Part shown: one piece after another, positions 50,073-58,038 of the stretch
Numbering within the stretch: position 1 is the stretch's first letter
Layout: every line of letters begins with the position of its first letter
DNA from: JACJXF01 sp038316435
Lineage (GTDB): Bacteria; Bacteroidota; Bacteroidia; Bacteroidales; GCA-2748055
NCBI GenBank assembly: GCA_038316435.1
Contig: JBBQAQ010000015.1
Location: forward strand, 13,372 to 77,371
Length of the DNA stretch: 64,000 bases
Direction: 5' to 3'
Translations under genes and position numbers: made by a program
Notes under the pieces: model-generated
Database searches by the model: none
Seen by the model: the letters and a program-made list of their open reading frames with translations, nothing else
What the model was told of the DNA's origin: nothing

Positions 50073-51431
50073 CTATACAATACCTTGAGATATCATGGCA
50101 TTTGCCACTTTGATAAATCCACTTAAATTAGCACCTTTCACATAGTTGATATACCCATTTTCCTGAGTACCATATTTTGCACAAGCAACATGAATATTCT
50201 TCATGATGCTTTGCAATTTTTGATCAACCTCTTCACGACTCCACTTCATCCGCATGGAATTTTGGGCCATTTCAAGACCAGAAACAGCAACACCTCCCGC
50301 ATTAGCCGCCTTACCAGGTCCAAATAATATTTTGTTTCCATGAAATATATGAACCGCTTCAGGGGTTGATGGCATGTTAGCACCTTCGGTAACACAGAAA
50401 CAGCCATTATTGATTAGTTTTTGCGCATCCTCACCATCCAATTCATTTTGAGTGGCACTGGGAAATGCCAGATCGCATTTGATACCCCATGGTCTCTGTC
50501 TGTCGAAATATTCTGCATTTGGATACTCTCGAACGTATTCACTTATTCGGCCCTTATACAAGTTCTTCAATTCCATAATGTATTCGAGTTTTTCAGGTGA
50601 AATACCCTCCGGATCATGGATATACCCAGAAGAATCAGACATTGTAAGAACCTTACCTCCCAATTCGGTTACTTTTTGAGCAGTATATTGCGATACATTT
50701 CCTGAGCCACTTATGGTTACCGTTTTACCTTTGATCGAATCGTTTCGTGTTTTGAGCATCTCCAGAGCAAAATAGGTTGCTCCGTAACCTGTTGCTTCAG
50801 GTCGTAAAGGAGACCCTCCCCATTCGGAACCTTTTCCAGTAAATGTGCCGGTAAAATTATTAGATAAACGCTTATACTGACCATAGAAATAACCAATTTC
50901 ACGACCACCTACGCCTATATCTCCAGCCGGAACATCAGTATCGGAACCAATGTGGCGATAAAGTTCGTTTACAAGTGATTGACAAAATTTCATCACTTCC
51001 TGATCGCTTTTTCCTTTTGGATTGAAGTTACTTCCTCCTTTACCACCTCCCATAGGCAAAGAAGTCAGGCTATTCTTCAATACTTGTTCATATGCCAGAA
51101 ATTTTAAAATGCTTTGGTTTACTGATGCATGAAAGCGCATGCCACCTTTATATGGACCGATTGCACTGCTCATTTGTACTCTATATCCGCGATTAACCTG
51201 AATATCGCCGTTATCATCAATCCATGGAATACGAAAGGAAATGATTCTCTCAGGTTCTGTCATTCTCTCCAAAATTTTGTTTTTCAAGTAAATTGGGTTA
51301 TCCATTACAAATTCAGCGAGACTTTCTACTACTTCATGAACAGCCTGATGAAATTCTGGCTCATTTGGATTTTTTGATATCAAATCGGCCATAAATTTTT
51401 CTACGAACTCCTTTACTTTTAATGTTTCCAT
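50073..51431 (-). CDS. gdhA: NADP-type glutamate dehydrogenase
   Basis: Interconverts 2-oxoglutarate plus ammonia and glutamate. The 452-residue hexameric small-GDH family is recognised by PLPMGGGKGG-like SLPMGGGKGGSNFNPKGKSD at about residues 117-137, with the catalytic Lys. DVPAGDIGVGGREIGYFYGQYKR and the Rossmann region TVTISGSGNVSQYTAQKVTELGGKVLTMSDSSG follow, and TEGANMPSTPEA and GPGKAANAGGVAVSGLEMAQNS come later. NADP preference is the usual one for this length and the SDSSG pattern but was not proved. Divergent from the next + strand gene. Confidence 0.95.
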   Translation of the reverse strand: METLKVKEFVEKFMADLISKNPNEPEFHQAVHEVVESLAEFVMDNPIYLKNKILERMTEPERIISFRIPWIDDNGDIQVNRGYRVQMSSAIGPYKGGMRFHASVNQSILKFLAYEQVLKNSLTSLPMGGGKGGSNFNPKGKSDQEVMKFCQSLVNELYRHIGSDTDVPAGDIGVGGREIGYFYGQYKRLSNNFTGTFTGKGSEWGGSPLRPEATGYGATYFALEMLKTRNDSIKGKTVTISGSGNVSQYTAQKVTELGGKVLTMSDSSGYIHDPEGISPEKLEYIMELKNLYKGRISEYVREYPNAEYFDRQRPWGIKCDLAFPSATQNELDGEDAQKLINNGCFCVTEGANMPSTPEAVHIFHGNKILFGPGKAANAGGVAVSGLEMAQNSMRMKWSREEVDQKLQSIMKNIHVACAKYGTQENGYINYVKGANLSGFIKVANAMISQGIV

Positions 51432-51666
51432 AATTAATAATTAACGATTTAAAATAAATACTGCATTTTATGTTGTAATTTACACTATTCTGAGGACTTT
51501 ATATTGCAATTACAAAATATTTATAAAATATTCTTTAACTCATCATTCATTCCTCTTTCTTTGTCCGAAAACGAACACTCCTGTTCCAAAATCGTTCATA
51601 TTTGTATTGATTATAAATAGTCAATATATACATATCTAATTCATTATCTGTTTTTTATAAACTTTG

Positions 51667-51680
51667 GCACGCATTGTGTT
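51667..51680 (+). promoter_or_regulatory. Sigma-54-like -24 half-site upstream of the small secreted protein gene
   Basis: TTTGGCACG with TTGTG close behind resembles the -24 element (TGGCACG) of sigma-54 promoters about 45 bp before the ATG at 51713, but the -12 TTGC element is imperfect and its spacing is off by one or two. Only suggestive; a sigma-54 activator gene is present elsewhere in the window. Confidence 0.3.
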
Positions 51681-51712
51681 AATATGTTTTCATAATCGTT
51701 AAAATAATCGAA

Positions 51713-52111
51713 ATGAAAACAAAATTATTCTATATCCTTTTTATCGCAGCATTCAGCTTAACTACTTTAAATACTTACGCTGATTGTAATAAAGGCAAAA
51801 AAGCAAACAAACAGAAAAATCTTACTTCAGTTTCAAACATCATACTTACTGTTAAGGAAGCTGAGATGGAAATTGAAAGCTGGATGACTTCGCTGACTGA
51901 ATTCAGTAACAAATTCACGTCAATTAGTGAGGAGCCAATTCAATTGGAAGACTGGATGTTAAAAAGCTTTTCAATAAACAATACTAATGATTTTCAGGAA
52001 GAAGAAATAGTCCTTGAAGATTGGATGCTGGAATCTTTTGATGTAAAATCTCAGGAGATATTCATCGACGAGGAACTGGAATTAGAAACCTGGATGTGTA
52101 ATATTCTGTAA
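51713..52111 (+). CDS. Small secreted protein with four W-M repeats
   Basis: 132 residues with a signal peptide (about 1-23). The mature protein has four repeat units spaced 23-24 residues apart: IESWM (Trp57), LEDWM (Trp81), LEDWM (Trp104) and LETWM (Trp127). Each is preceded by acidic residues and followed by a short hydrophobic stretch (LKSFSI, LESFDV). The last unit sits at the C-terminus. No domain name is known to me. The protein is acidic and Cys-poor. It is monocistronic, between gdhA and a symporter gene, and is followed by a strong terminator. Function unknown; surface or periplasmic. Confidence 0.7.
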   Translation: MKTKLFYILFIAAFSLTTLNTYADCNKGKKANKQKNLTSVSNIILTVKEAEMEIESWMTSLTEFSNKFTSISEEPIQLEDWMLKSFSINNTNDFQEEEIVLEDWMLESFDVKSQEIFIDEELELETWMCNIL

Positions 52112-52147
52112 ACTTTTCTTTTTTTAGGTTTAAGTGGTTAGCGAAAG

Positions 52148-52181
52148 AGGGCATCCCGTGATGGGCTGCCCTTTTATTTTT
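52148..52181 (+). terminator. Strong rho-independent terminator
   Basis: Stem AGGGCATCCC/GGGCTGCCCT (nine of ten pairs) with a five-base loop, followed by TTTTATTTTTT. It serves the repeat-protein gene and overlaps the last codons of the convergent symporter gene, so it may also end that transcript on the other strand. Confidence 0.85.
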
Positions 52182-53547
52182 TAGCGGCATTATCATCAAA
52201 CTCACCTTCCCATCTGGCAATAACTGCACAGGCAAGACAATTTCCAATTACATTTACACTTGTGCGGGCCATATCGAGCAAAACATCAATTCCTAAAATG
52301 ATCAAAACGGGTTCTACGGGAAGGCCGAAACCTGCCAAAGTACCCAATAGAATTACCAGAGAGGCTCTCGAAACTCCCGCCACTCCTTTGCTTGTGAGCA
52401 TAAGTGTTAGTCCTATTGCTACCTGCTTTTCAATGGATAACTCAATTCCCGCTACCTGTGCAACAAAAATTGCTGCAAGCGATAAATACAAGGTTGAACC
52501 ATCAAGATTAAAACTATAACCGGTGGGGATTACGAATGAAACAATTTTTCGGGGTACGCCAAATTTTTCCATACTCTCCATTGCTGAGGGCAAGGCAGAT
52601 TCTGAGTTTGACGTCGCAAAAGCAATAGAAGCGGGTTCTGAAACCGCCGAAATAAATGCTTTTACCGGGATCTTAAAAAATAAAGCCACAGGCAATAAAA
52701 CAGCAAGCAAAAAGACCAGCAAGGCTACATACAATGTCGCGAGTAGTTTAAATAATGCGAAAATGACATCGGTCCCCATGGTTCCTATCGCATAAGCAAT
52801 AGCCGCAAAAACAGCAACCGGTGCGAAATACATAACAATATTGGTAAATTTAAACATCACCTCGGCCAGACTTCCAGTAAATTTAAGCATCGGCTCCCTG
52901 TAAGTACTTTTCACCATGGCCAGAGCAATCCCGAAAATAATGCTGAAAATAACAATCTGCAGAATGTTCCCTTCAAAAATGGCCTTCGCAAAATTCTCAG
53001 GGAAAATATGAAGAATAAATTCCGAAACCGTCTGGGCTTTTGCAGCAATTAGATTCGGAGAATCAGGCAATACGGGCAAATTCAGTCCCACTCCAGCCTT
53101 GGAAATATTAATAGCAATCAAACCAATTATCAATGCAATTGTCGAGACAACTTCGAAATACAAAAGTGATTTCCAACCCATTCGGCCAACTTGCTTTAAA
53201 TCGGCATGACCTGCAATTCCATTTACTAGAGTCGCAAATAGCAAAGGGGCAATTATTGTCTTAATAAGCCTGAGGAATATTTCTGTCAGAAAAGAGAGTT
53301 TTTGCGCAATAAGTGGAACGTCATAGCCAAACTCGGCACCTGCTACCAGACTAATAAGTATCCATGTTGTAAGAGATTTTTTCCGAACTGCAAAAACAAT
53401 TAATGCAGCAACGGTACTAATTCGTAAAACTGCTAATATCGAATCGTTTAACTCTAAAATTCCATAAATCTTTAAAACTGATGCGATAATAGTTACAGAA
53501 ATAATACCAATAAGGAAATATCCATAAACTGCCCATACTTTCTTCAT
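52174..53547 (-). CDS. Dicarboxylate/amino acid:cation symporter (DAACS family)
   Basis: 457-residue secondary transporter of the GltP/DctA family. Family markers are LIAQKLSFLTEIFLRLIKTIIAPLLFATLVNGIAG, the serine-rich re-entrant loop with SIAFATSNSESALPSAMESMEKFGVPRKIVSFVIPTGYSFNLDGSTLYLSLAAIFVAQVAG and the final substrate-binding region ILGIDVLLDMARTSVNVIGNCLACAVIARWEGEFD. Glutamate/aspartate versus C4-dicarboxylate cannot be settled; the position of gdhA nearby on the same strand hints at glutamate. It follows the racemase remnant region. Confidence 0.93.
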   Translation of the reverse strand: MKKVWAVYGYFLIGIISVTIIASVLKIYGILELNDSILAVLRISTVAALIVFAVRKKSLTTWILISLVAGAEFGYDVPLIAQKLSFLTEIFLRLIKTIIAPLLFATLVNGIAGHADLKQVGRMGWKSLLYFEVVSTIALIIGLIAINISKAGVGLNLPVLPDSPNLIAAKAQTVSEFILHIFPENFAKAIFEGNILQIVIFSIIFGIALAMVKSTYREPMLKFTGSLAEVMFKFTNIVMYFAPVAVFAAIAYAIGTMGTDVIFALFKLLATLYVALLVFLLAVLLPVALFFKIPVKAFISAVSEPASIAFATSNSESALPSAMESMEKFGVPRKIVSFVIPTGYSFNLDGSTLYLSLAAIFVAQVAGIELSIEKQVAIGLTLMLTSKGVAGVSRASLVILLGTLAGFGLPVEPVLIILGIDVLLDMARTSVNVIGNCLACAVIARWEGEFDDNAAKK

Positions 53548-53575
53548 GCTTGTAAGTTATAGATTCAAATCTATC

Positions 53576-53725
53576 TCAATTTCTGTAATTCTCTATCAAT
53601 GCTGTGGCTAAAATCTGTGTTGAGTCGATTAGTGGAATTCCATGATAAGAATCCCCACTTATTGCCAGCGGAATTTCCGAACATGCTAAAATCAGAGGAC
53701 CGGCACCCCCAACAATTCCAATCAT
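53576..53725 (-). pseudogene. Internally deleted aspartate/glutamate racemase remnant
   Basis: A 49-codon continuous frame that joins the N-terminus of the racemase (MIGIVGGAGP) to its C-terminus (LILACSEIPLAISGDSYHGIPLIDSTQILATALIENYRN). The roughly 180 residues between, including the first catalytic Cys, are missing. The matching full-length family member at 63018-63773 has MIGIVGGVGP and ILMGATEIPLAVTGKEYMGIKLIDPANILARVLIAEYIK in the same two places. The second active-site Cys (ACSE) is kept in the remnant. The deletion is clean and in frame. Confidence 0.85.
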
Positions 53726-53821
53726 ACTTTAAGTTAAATTCACATCTCTTTGATTCACGAAAATACAACCAGCGTAAATGAAAAAACACAAATTAAGGTA
53801 AATCAATCCTATGAAAATCAA

Positions 53822-55291
53822 TTAAACCTTTAGTTGGTTTTCAGCATTTCTGACACTTTTCCTTACTCCTGTATTTCCGCCTTGAGTAAGATTAATATCA
53901 ACAACCTGATTGGTTTTAAAAGCCCCGCAAGTAAAATCAGGTATTTGAATCGAGTTTGACCGATTAGAAACCGACCACTCGCTTAGAGGTGCAATACTGC
54001 TCCACAAGGCAGCGTCGTAAACATCTTCATCCAGGGGAAGTCCGTTACGCAAACAATCAATAAGACGCCAGTCCATCATGAAATCCATGCCACCATGTCC
54101 GCCAATTTCTTTTGCCATGCTTCCAAGTTTTTTCACAATTTCAGGTGAATATTGCTCCTGAAGTTCGGCCATCTTTATTTCTTCGATCCATTCGTGTCCC
54201 TGAGCAATTTTTCCCGGCTCAGGGTATTTAACAGCAATTCCTTTTGTTCCGCTAATCAGGTGAATCCTTGAATATGGCCTAGGTGAGGTAACGTCATGCT
54301 GTATCATCATGGTTTTACCTTTTAAAGTCCTGATAAGGCTTGTATTCATATTCCCTCTATATCCATTAGTAGCAAATTCTTTATAGAATGCGTCTTCTTT
54401 AGCAAGATCACCTGCCATCTGGGCCATCTGAAAATCATTCGTTGACATGGAGGTAAGATATTCCATCCGGTCGCCGCGATTTATGTTCAAAGCCTGACAA
54501 ACAGGACCCAAACCATGAGTTGGATAAAGATTTCCATTTCTCAACTGATTTTCTCGTAACCTCCACATTTCTGTATATCCTTCTTTACTGAAATTCAGCT
54601 CCCTGAGATCATGTAAATAGGCTGCTTCAACATGACTAAGTTCCCCGAAGAAGCCTTGTCTGGCCATATTTAATGTCATTAATTCAAAAAAGTCATAACA
54701 ACAGTTTTCCAGCATCATGCAGTGTTTTTTTGTACGCTCTGATGTTTCAACCAATTGCCAGGCTTCTTCAATAGTAGTAGCTGCAGGTACTTCAGAGGCT
54801 GCGTGCTTGCCGTTTTCCATAGCGAATACTGCCATCGGAGTATGTAATTTCCAGGGTGTGCAGATGTAAACCAGATCAATTTCATTACTCAGACACAATT
54901 CTTTCCATGCGTCTTTACTTCCTCCATAAGCCTTTGCGGGAGGCAAGCCATAATCAGTCAGAACTTTTTGCGTGTTCTCTACCCTGTCCATTCTCTCATC
55001 ACACAATGCTTTAATTTCCACTCCTTCAATATTTGCAATTCTTTCTACTGCGCCGGGACCGCGCATTCCGAGTCCAATGAATCCGATTCTAACGACATCC
55101 AGCTTGGGGGCGCCATAACCGCTCATGTTAAAAAGCTGAGAGTGCGATTTCTTTGCTGCTTCCTCAATAAAAGCTAAAGTGCTTTCCTGTGGCTTATTAT
55201 CTTTTGAAATACACGATGACAGTGCCCCTGTGAATACTCCGGCACTAGCAATACCGGCAACTTTGAAAAAATTTCTTCTTGAAGAGTTCAT
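53822..55291 (-). CDS. GH109-like NAD-dependent glycosidase (Gfo/Idh/MocA fold), Tat-exported
   Basis: 489 residues with a twin-arginine leader SSRRNFFKVAGIASAG followed by a lipobox-like SSC. The Rossmann domain starts VVRIGFIGLGMRGPGAVERIA. Features shared with alpha-N-acetylgalactosaminidase family GH109 are ICTPWKLHTPMAVFAM, LENCCYDFFELMTLNMARQGFFGELSHVEAAYLHDLREL, NLYPTHGLGPV, GGHGGMDFMM and YDAALWSSIAPLSE. GH109 enzymes use a bound NAD to cleave by a redox elimination route. Likely acts on host- or mucin-type or cell-wall sugars outside the cytoplasm. Specificity not determined here. Confidence 0.85.
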   Translation of the reverse strand: MNSSRRNFFKVAGIASAGVFTGALSSCISKDNKPQESTLAFIEEAAKKSHSQLFNMSGYGAPKLDVVRIGFIGLGMRGPGAVERIANIEGVEIKALCDERMDRVENTQKVLTDYGLPPAKAYGGSKDAWKELCLSNEIDLVYICTPWKLHTPMAVFAMENGKHAASEVPAATTIEEAWQLVETSERTKKHCMMLENCCYDFFELMTLNMARQGFFGELSHVEAAYLHDLRELNFSKEGYTEMWRLRENQLRNGNLYPTHGLGPVCQALNINRGDRMEYLTSMSTNDFQMAQMAGDLAKEDAFYKEFATNGYRGNMNTSLIRTLKGKTMMIQHDVTSPRPYSRIHLISGTKGIAVKYPEPGKIAQGHEWIEEIKMAELQEQYSPEIVKKLGSMAKEIGGHGGMDFMMDWRLIDCLRNGLPLDEDVYDAALWSSIAPLSEWSVSNRSNSIQIPDFTCGAFKTNQVVDINLTQGGNTGVRKSVRNAENQLKV

Positions 55292-55357
55292 TGGATTATA
55301 TCTTAGAGTTTAAATATGATTATGGCAGAAACTAACTTATTATCTGCAAATTACTCG

Positions 55358-56932
55358 TTACACAATTCGTTTTTCAATCGGATCCCATTCAACCCTCCGC
55401 TTTTCAACGTACGATCTGTGCGCCATTATACTCGTAACTCCCTCTTCAAATGCTCTTTCAATATTTGCGCTGGGAATGCCACCGTTACGTATACAATCTA
55501 TCCATTCTTTTAGATGGAGATGAACAATGTCAACTTCCCGGCCATTCACATAGGTTTTATCAAGTCCCCTTTCTGCATAATACCTTGCTGTAGCGGATGT
55601 TATGGCATCCACTTTGCCATTTCCAGGTTTAATATATAGCATCGGACCTGCTGAAGAGATTTTCCCGTTTTCCATCTGTTCTTTGTACCGAAGTGATTCC
55701 CTGTCGGCTGTTACTTTTAACGATGCTCCCAGTTCCATAAATCCATCATTTCCCATAAAAACCCGGCCTCTGTCTTTACTTGAGGCAAGGTTTCCACTGT
55801 ATGTCAAAGTGAGGTTTTTATCGGGATATTCAAAAACTACATTAAGCACATCGGCCATATCCCTTCCATCTTTCCAAAAATAGATACCTCCTGAAGCAAC
55901 CGCAGATTTGGGAATTCCAATTCTCAGAAGCTGGTTTACAGCATCATATTCGTGGGAGAACAATTGACCGATCAAGCCTGTATCATAATCGAAATATTTT
56001 GTCCAGTTATAGAATCGTTCAATATTAAAAGGGACATTAGGCTTTGATCCCAGCCATTGCTCCCAGTCGATTGTGTTTTCATCACCGGGTTTGATCTTGC
56101 CGCTTTTATCAAGGTGTCTGATCCATGCGCCATCAGCAGAATTTCTGTTTGATGTGGTTTCAACATGAGTGATTTTTCCCAGGATATCTTTATTGATAAT
56201 ATCTTTTGCCTGACGGAACACCGCGTTCTGTGGAATCTGATGTCCCAACTGATAAACGCATTTGCTTGATGTAACAGCCTTATATAAGGTGTTTAACTCT
56301 TCCTCATTCATTGCTACACCTTTCTCACAGTAAACATGTTTACCTGCTTTTATTGCCTCTGTGGCGATTGTTGCATGATGATGATCAGGAGTAGCAATAA
56401 TTACAGCGTCAATATTTTTGTCGTCGAGCATTTCACGAAAGCTGCGATAACGTTTGACTTTGTAGTCTGACGTAGGCAAAACTCCCGGACAATCTTTACT
56501 CCCGGCAATGGCAAGTCCTTTTTCAGCATGCAGATCAAACACATCACATATACCAGTTATGGTCACATTCAGATTTTCCTGTAGCATGTAATTTTCAAAG
56601 CTATCGTTTGCTTTCATACTTTCCACCCTTGAAGAATTTATGAAACCTAAAGCTTTTGAAAGGTCTTGTGCCCGGTTACCAAATCCGATGAATCCAATGC
56701 GAAGCATTGTCTCATCGGACTTTGTTTTTGCTCTTATCACATAAGGTTCATTTATCCCAGTAAGACCAAGTTCAGAAATAAGACCGTTGCTTTTATTCTG
56801 ATCAAAAGACTTTTTCTTCATGAATTCGTAAGCAAATAATCCAAGAACAGGTACCCCAACCAACGTTTTTAATACTTTTCTTCTGGGGATATTTGTCTTT
56901 TGATTATTTTCGGAATTTTCAGATTGTGACAT
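55358..56932 (-). CDS. Gfo/Idh/MocA family oxidoreductase, exported
   Basis: 524 residues with an Arg-Arg containing leader NIPRRKVLKTLVGVPVLGLFAYEF. The Rossmann fold has MLRIGFIGFGNRAQDLSKALGF and the conserved CEKGVAMNEEELNTLYKAV in the position of the EKP catalytic Lys motif. The later ADGAWIRHLDKSGKIKPGDENTIDWEQWLGS is typical of exported sugar dehydrogenase-like members of Bacteroidota and Planctomycetes. It precedes the GH109-like gene by 66 bp on the same strand; the two probably act on related sugar substrates. Substrate unknown. Confidence 0.83.
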   Translation of the reverse strand: MSQSENSENNQKTNIPRRKVLKTLVGVPVLGLFAYEFMKKKSFDQNKSNGLISELGLTGINEPYVIRAKTKSDETMLRIGFIGFGNRAQDLSKALGFINSSRVESMKANDSFENYMLQENLNVTITGICDVFDLHAEKGLAIAGSKDCPGVLPTSDYKVKRYRSFREMLDDKNIDAVIIATPDHHHATIATEAIKAGKHVYCEKGVAMNEEELNTLYKAVTSSKCVYQLGHQIPQNAVFRQAKDIINKDILGKITHVETTSNRNSADGAWIRHLDKSGKIKPGDENTIDWEQWLGSKPNVPFNIERFYNWTKYFDYDTGLIGQLFSHEYDAVNQLLRIGIPKSAVASGGIYFWKDGRDMADVLNVVFEYPDKNLTLTYSGNLASSKDRGRVFMGNDGFMELGASLKVTADRESLRYKEQMENGKISSAGPMLYIKPGNGKVDAITSATARYYAERGLDKTYVNGREVDIVHLHLKEWIDCIRNGGIPSANIERAFEEGVTSIMAHRSYVEKRRVEWDPIEKRIV

Positions 56933-57266
56933 TTTTTTGTTAATTAATTATTCTGTAAACGTTGTGCTAAGATAGACTTTTTCCCTATTTCATTTCATTG
57001 TTGTCTGGTTAAATATCATGAATATTCAGCAAATCCTTATAAAAAAGCACAAAGTACAGCTTGAACCTGAAGTCCTTTAGATATCCACGAAATTACCCAC
57101 TGGAAAAACGAACAATTGCCAGACTTGGCGGAAGGTTTCAGAAAACAACCATTAAGCAAATTAATTCAAAAATCCGCTATAACTGCTTGTAAAACATGCT
57201 TCAACCCCTTAAATCAATCATCATAAATACAAGGTTTTTTTAAAAACTTGTGATACTATAAAAAAT
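56933..57266. other. Gene-free stretch upstream of the Gfo/Idh/MocA gene
   Basis: 334 bp of A/T-rich sequence. It must include the promoter of the minus-strand oxidoreductase gene, which I could not place with confidence. An imperfect inverted repeat (ACAAGGTTTTT/AAAAACTTGT) lies around 57229-57252. No gene recognised. Confidence 0.5.
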
Positions 57267-57268
57267 AA

Positions 57269-57382
57269 CCTCCATTTTCTGAGGGTCATTTTACAATTGA
57301 CGAAAAAAATAAAACCGTAATTGTTTCTGCTGTGCTTCATACAAGCAGAGACCCTTGGTTATGGAAAAATAGATTTCAGTGA
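57269..57382 (+). pseudogene. C-terminal fragment of a RelE/ParE-type toxin
   Basis: Open only for 37 codons after a stop: PPFSEGHFTIDEKNKTVIVSAVL then HTSRDPWLWKNRFQ and a stop. The HTSRDP-x-x-W-x-x-R tail and the strand before it are the C-terminus of RelE/ParE-superfamily toxins. It lies on the + strand, whereas the antitoxin remnant 220 bp away is on the minus strand, so they do not form one operon as they stand. Confidence 0.65.
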
Positions 57383-57990
57383 GGTTTCTTCGGTTATCTT
57401 TGCGACTAATAAGTTTGCCAGTCTCTTCATCAAAACTGCAGTCAGGTTTTGAATGGTATCGGCGGCTATCCTTTTTTTTATTATTCAGCTCGTTATCGCC
57501 TCTCTTAACAGCCTAATCCTTATATACAACTTTGAATGGATATTAGAAGTACTGATAGTGTAGGTGCATTCAATGTGGCTGTTGGAGTCCATTTAACCGT
57601 CATTATTTTAATTTAAATTTTGCTTTTGCTTCTTTCATCACATCTGCATGTGCCAATAAATCGCCATTATCTGCTTCAACGATTCCTTTATCGATGGCGA
57701 TCTTTTCTGCCTGACTTAAAAATCCCACGAGTCTATTGCTTTTTCTTTTTTCAAAACATCCTCAACCTTTTCAAGAATAGAGGCTTTTTCGGTATTTAAA
57801 ATAAGTTGAACCAGTTCTAGTTTTTTTGACTGTACATTCATGGTTGATTTCATTTACATTACAAATTTAGCATATAAATACATATTTGGATCGGGAAATA
57901 TAGACTTATTAACCTTGCCAATTAAAATCTCGGTGAGGTTTCTCCATTAATCCATGCGACTAATAAGGTTGCCGATCTCTGCATGAAACT
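57374..57990 (+). repeat. Imperfect 64-bp direct repeat, two copies 554 bp apart
   Basis: Copies lie at 57374-57437 and 57928-57990. The shared core is GTGAGGTTTCT and GCGACTAATAAG and GCC, ending CAT-x-AAAACT, with roughly three quarters identity and one gap. The + strand is open in both copies over the repeat. The first copy begins inside the toxin fragment stop. Origin unknown; an older duplication that now brackets the antitoxin remnant. Confidence 0.65.
57603..57853 (-). pseudogene. Frameshifted antitoxin of the addiction-module (RelE/ParE partner) family
   Basis: From the ATG at 57841 (or 57853) the minus strand reads MNVQSKKLELVQLILNTEKASILEKVEDVLKKEKAIDSWDF and stops at 57716. A different frame then carries on as FLSQAEKIAIDKGIVEADNGDLLAHADVMKEAKAKFKLK to 57603. 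The joined sequence is the usual ~75-residue antitoxin with the DNA-binding N-terminus and the EEGL-to-VMKEARAKF tail. The break is about one base near 57720-57730. Any downstream toxin on this strand is reduced to an opening MTVKWTPTA near 57590. Confidence 0.78.
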
Positions 57991-58038
57991 ATATCAAGAT
58001 AACCAAAGTTATTATAAACATAAGGGATTGGAAAACGC

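Noticed and set aside
51660..51690. A full sigma-54 promoter upstream of the repeat-protein gene
   Set aside because: The -24 element is good but the -12 TTGC element is poor and its spacing is off. Kept only as a low-confidence half-site.
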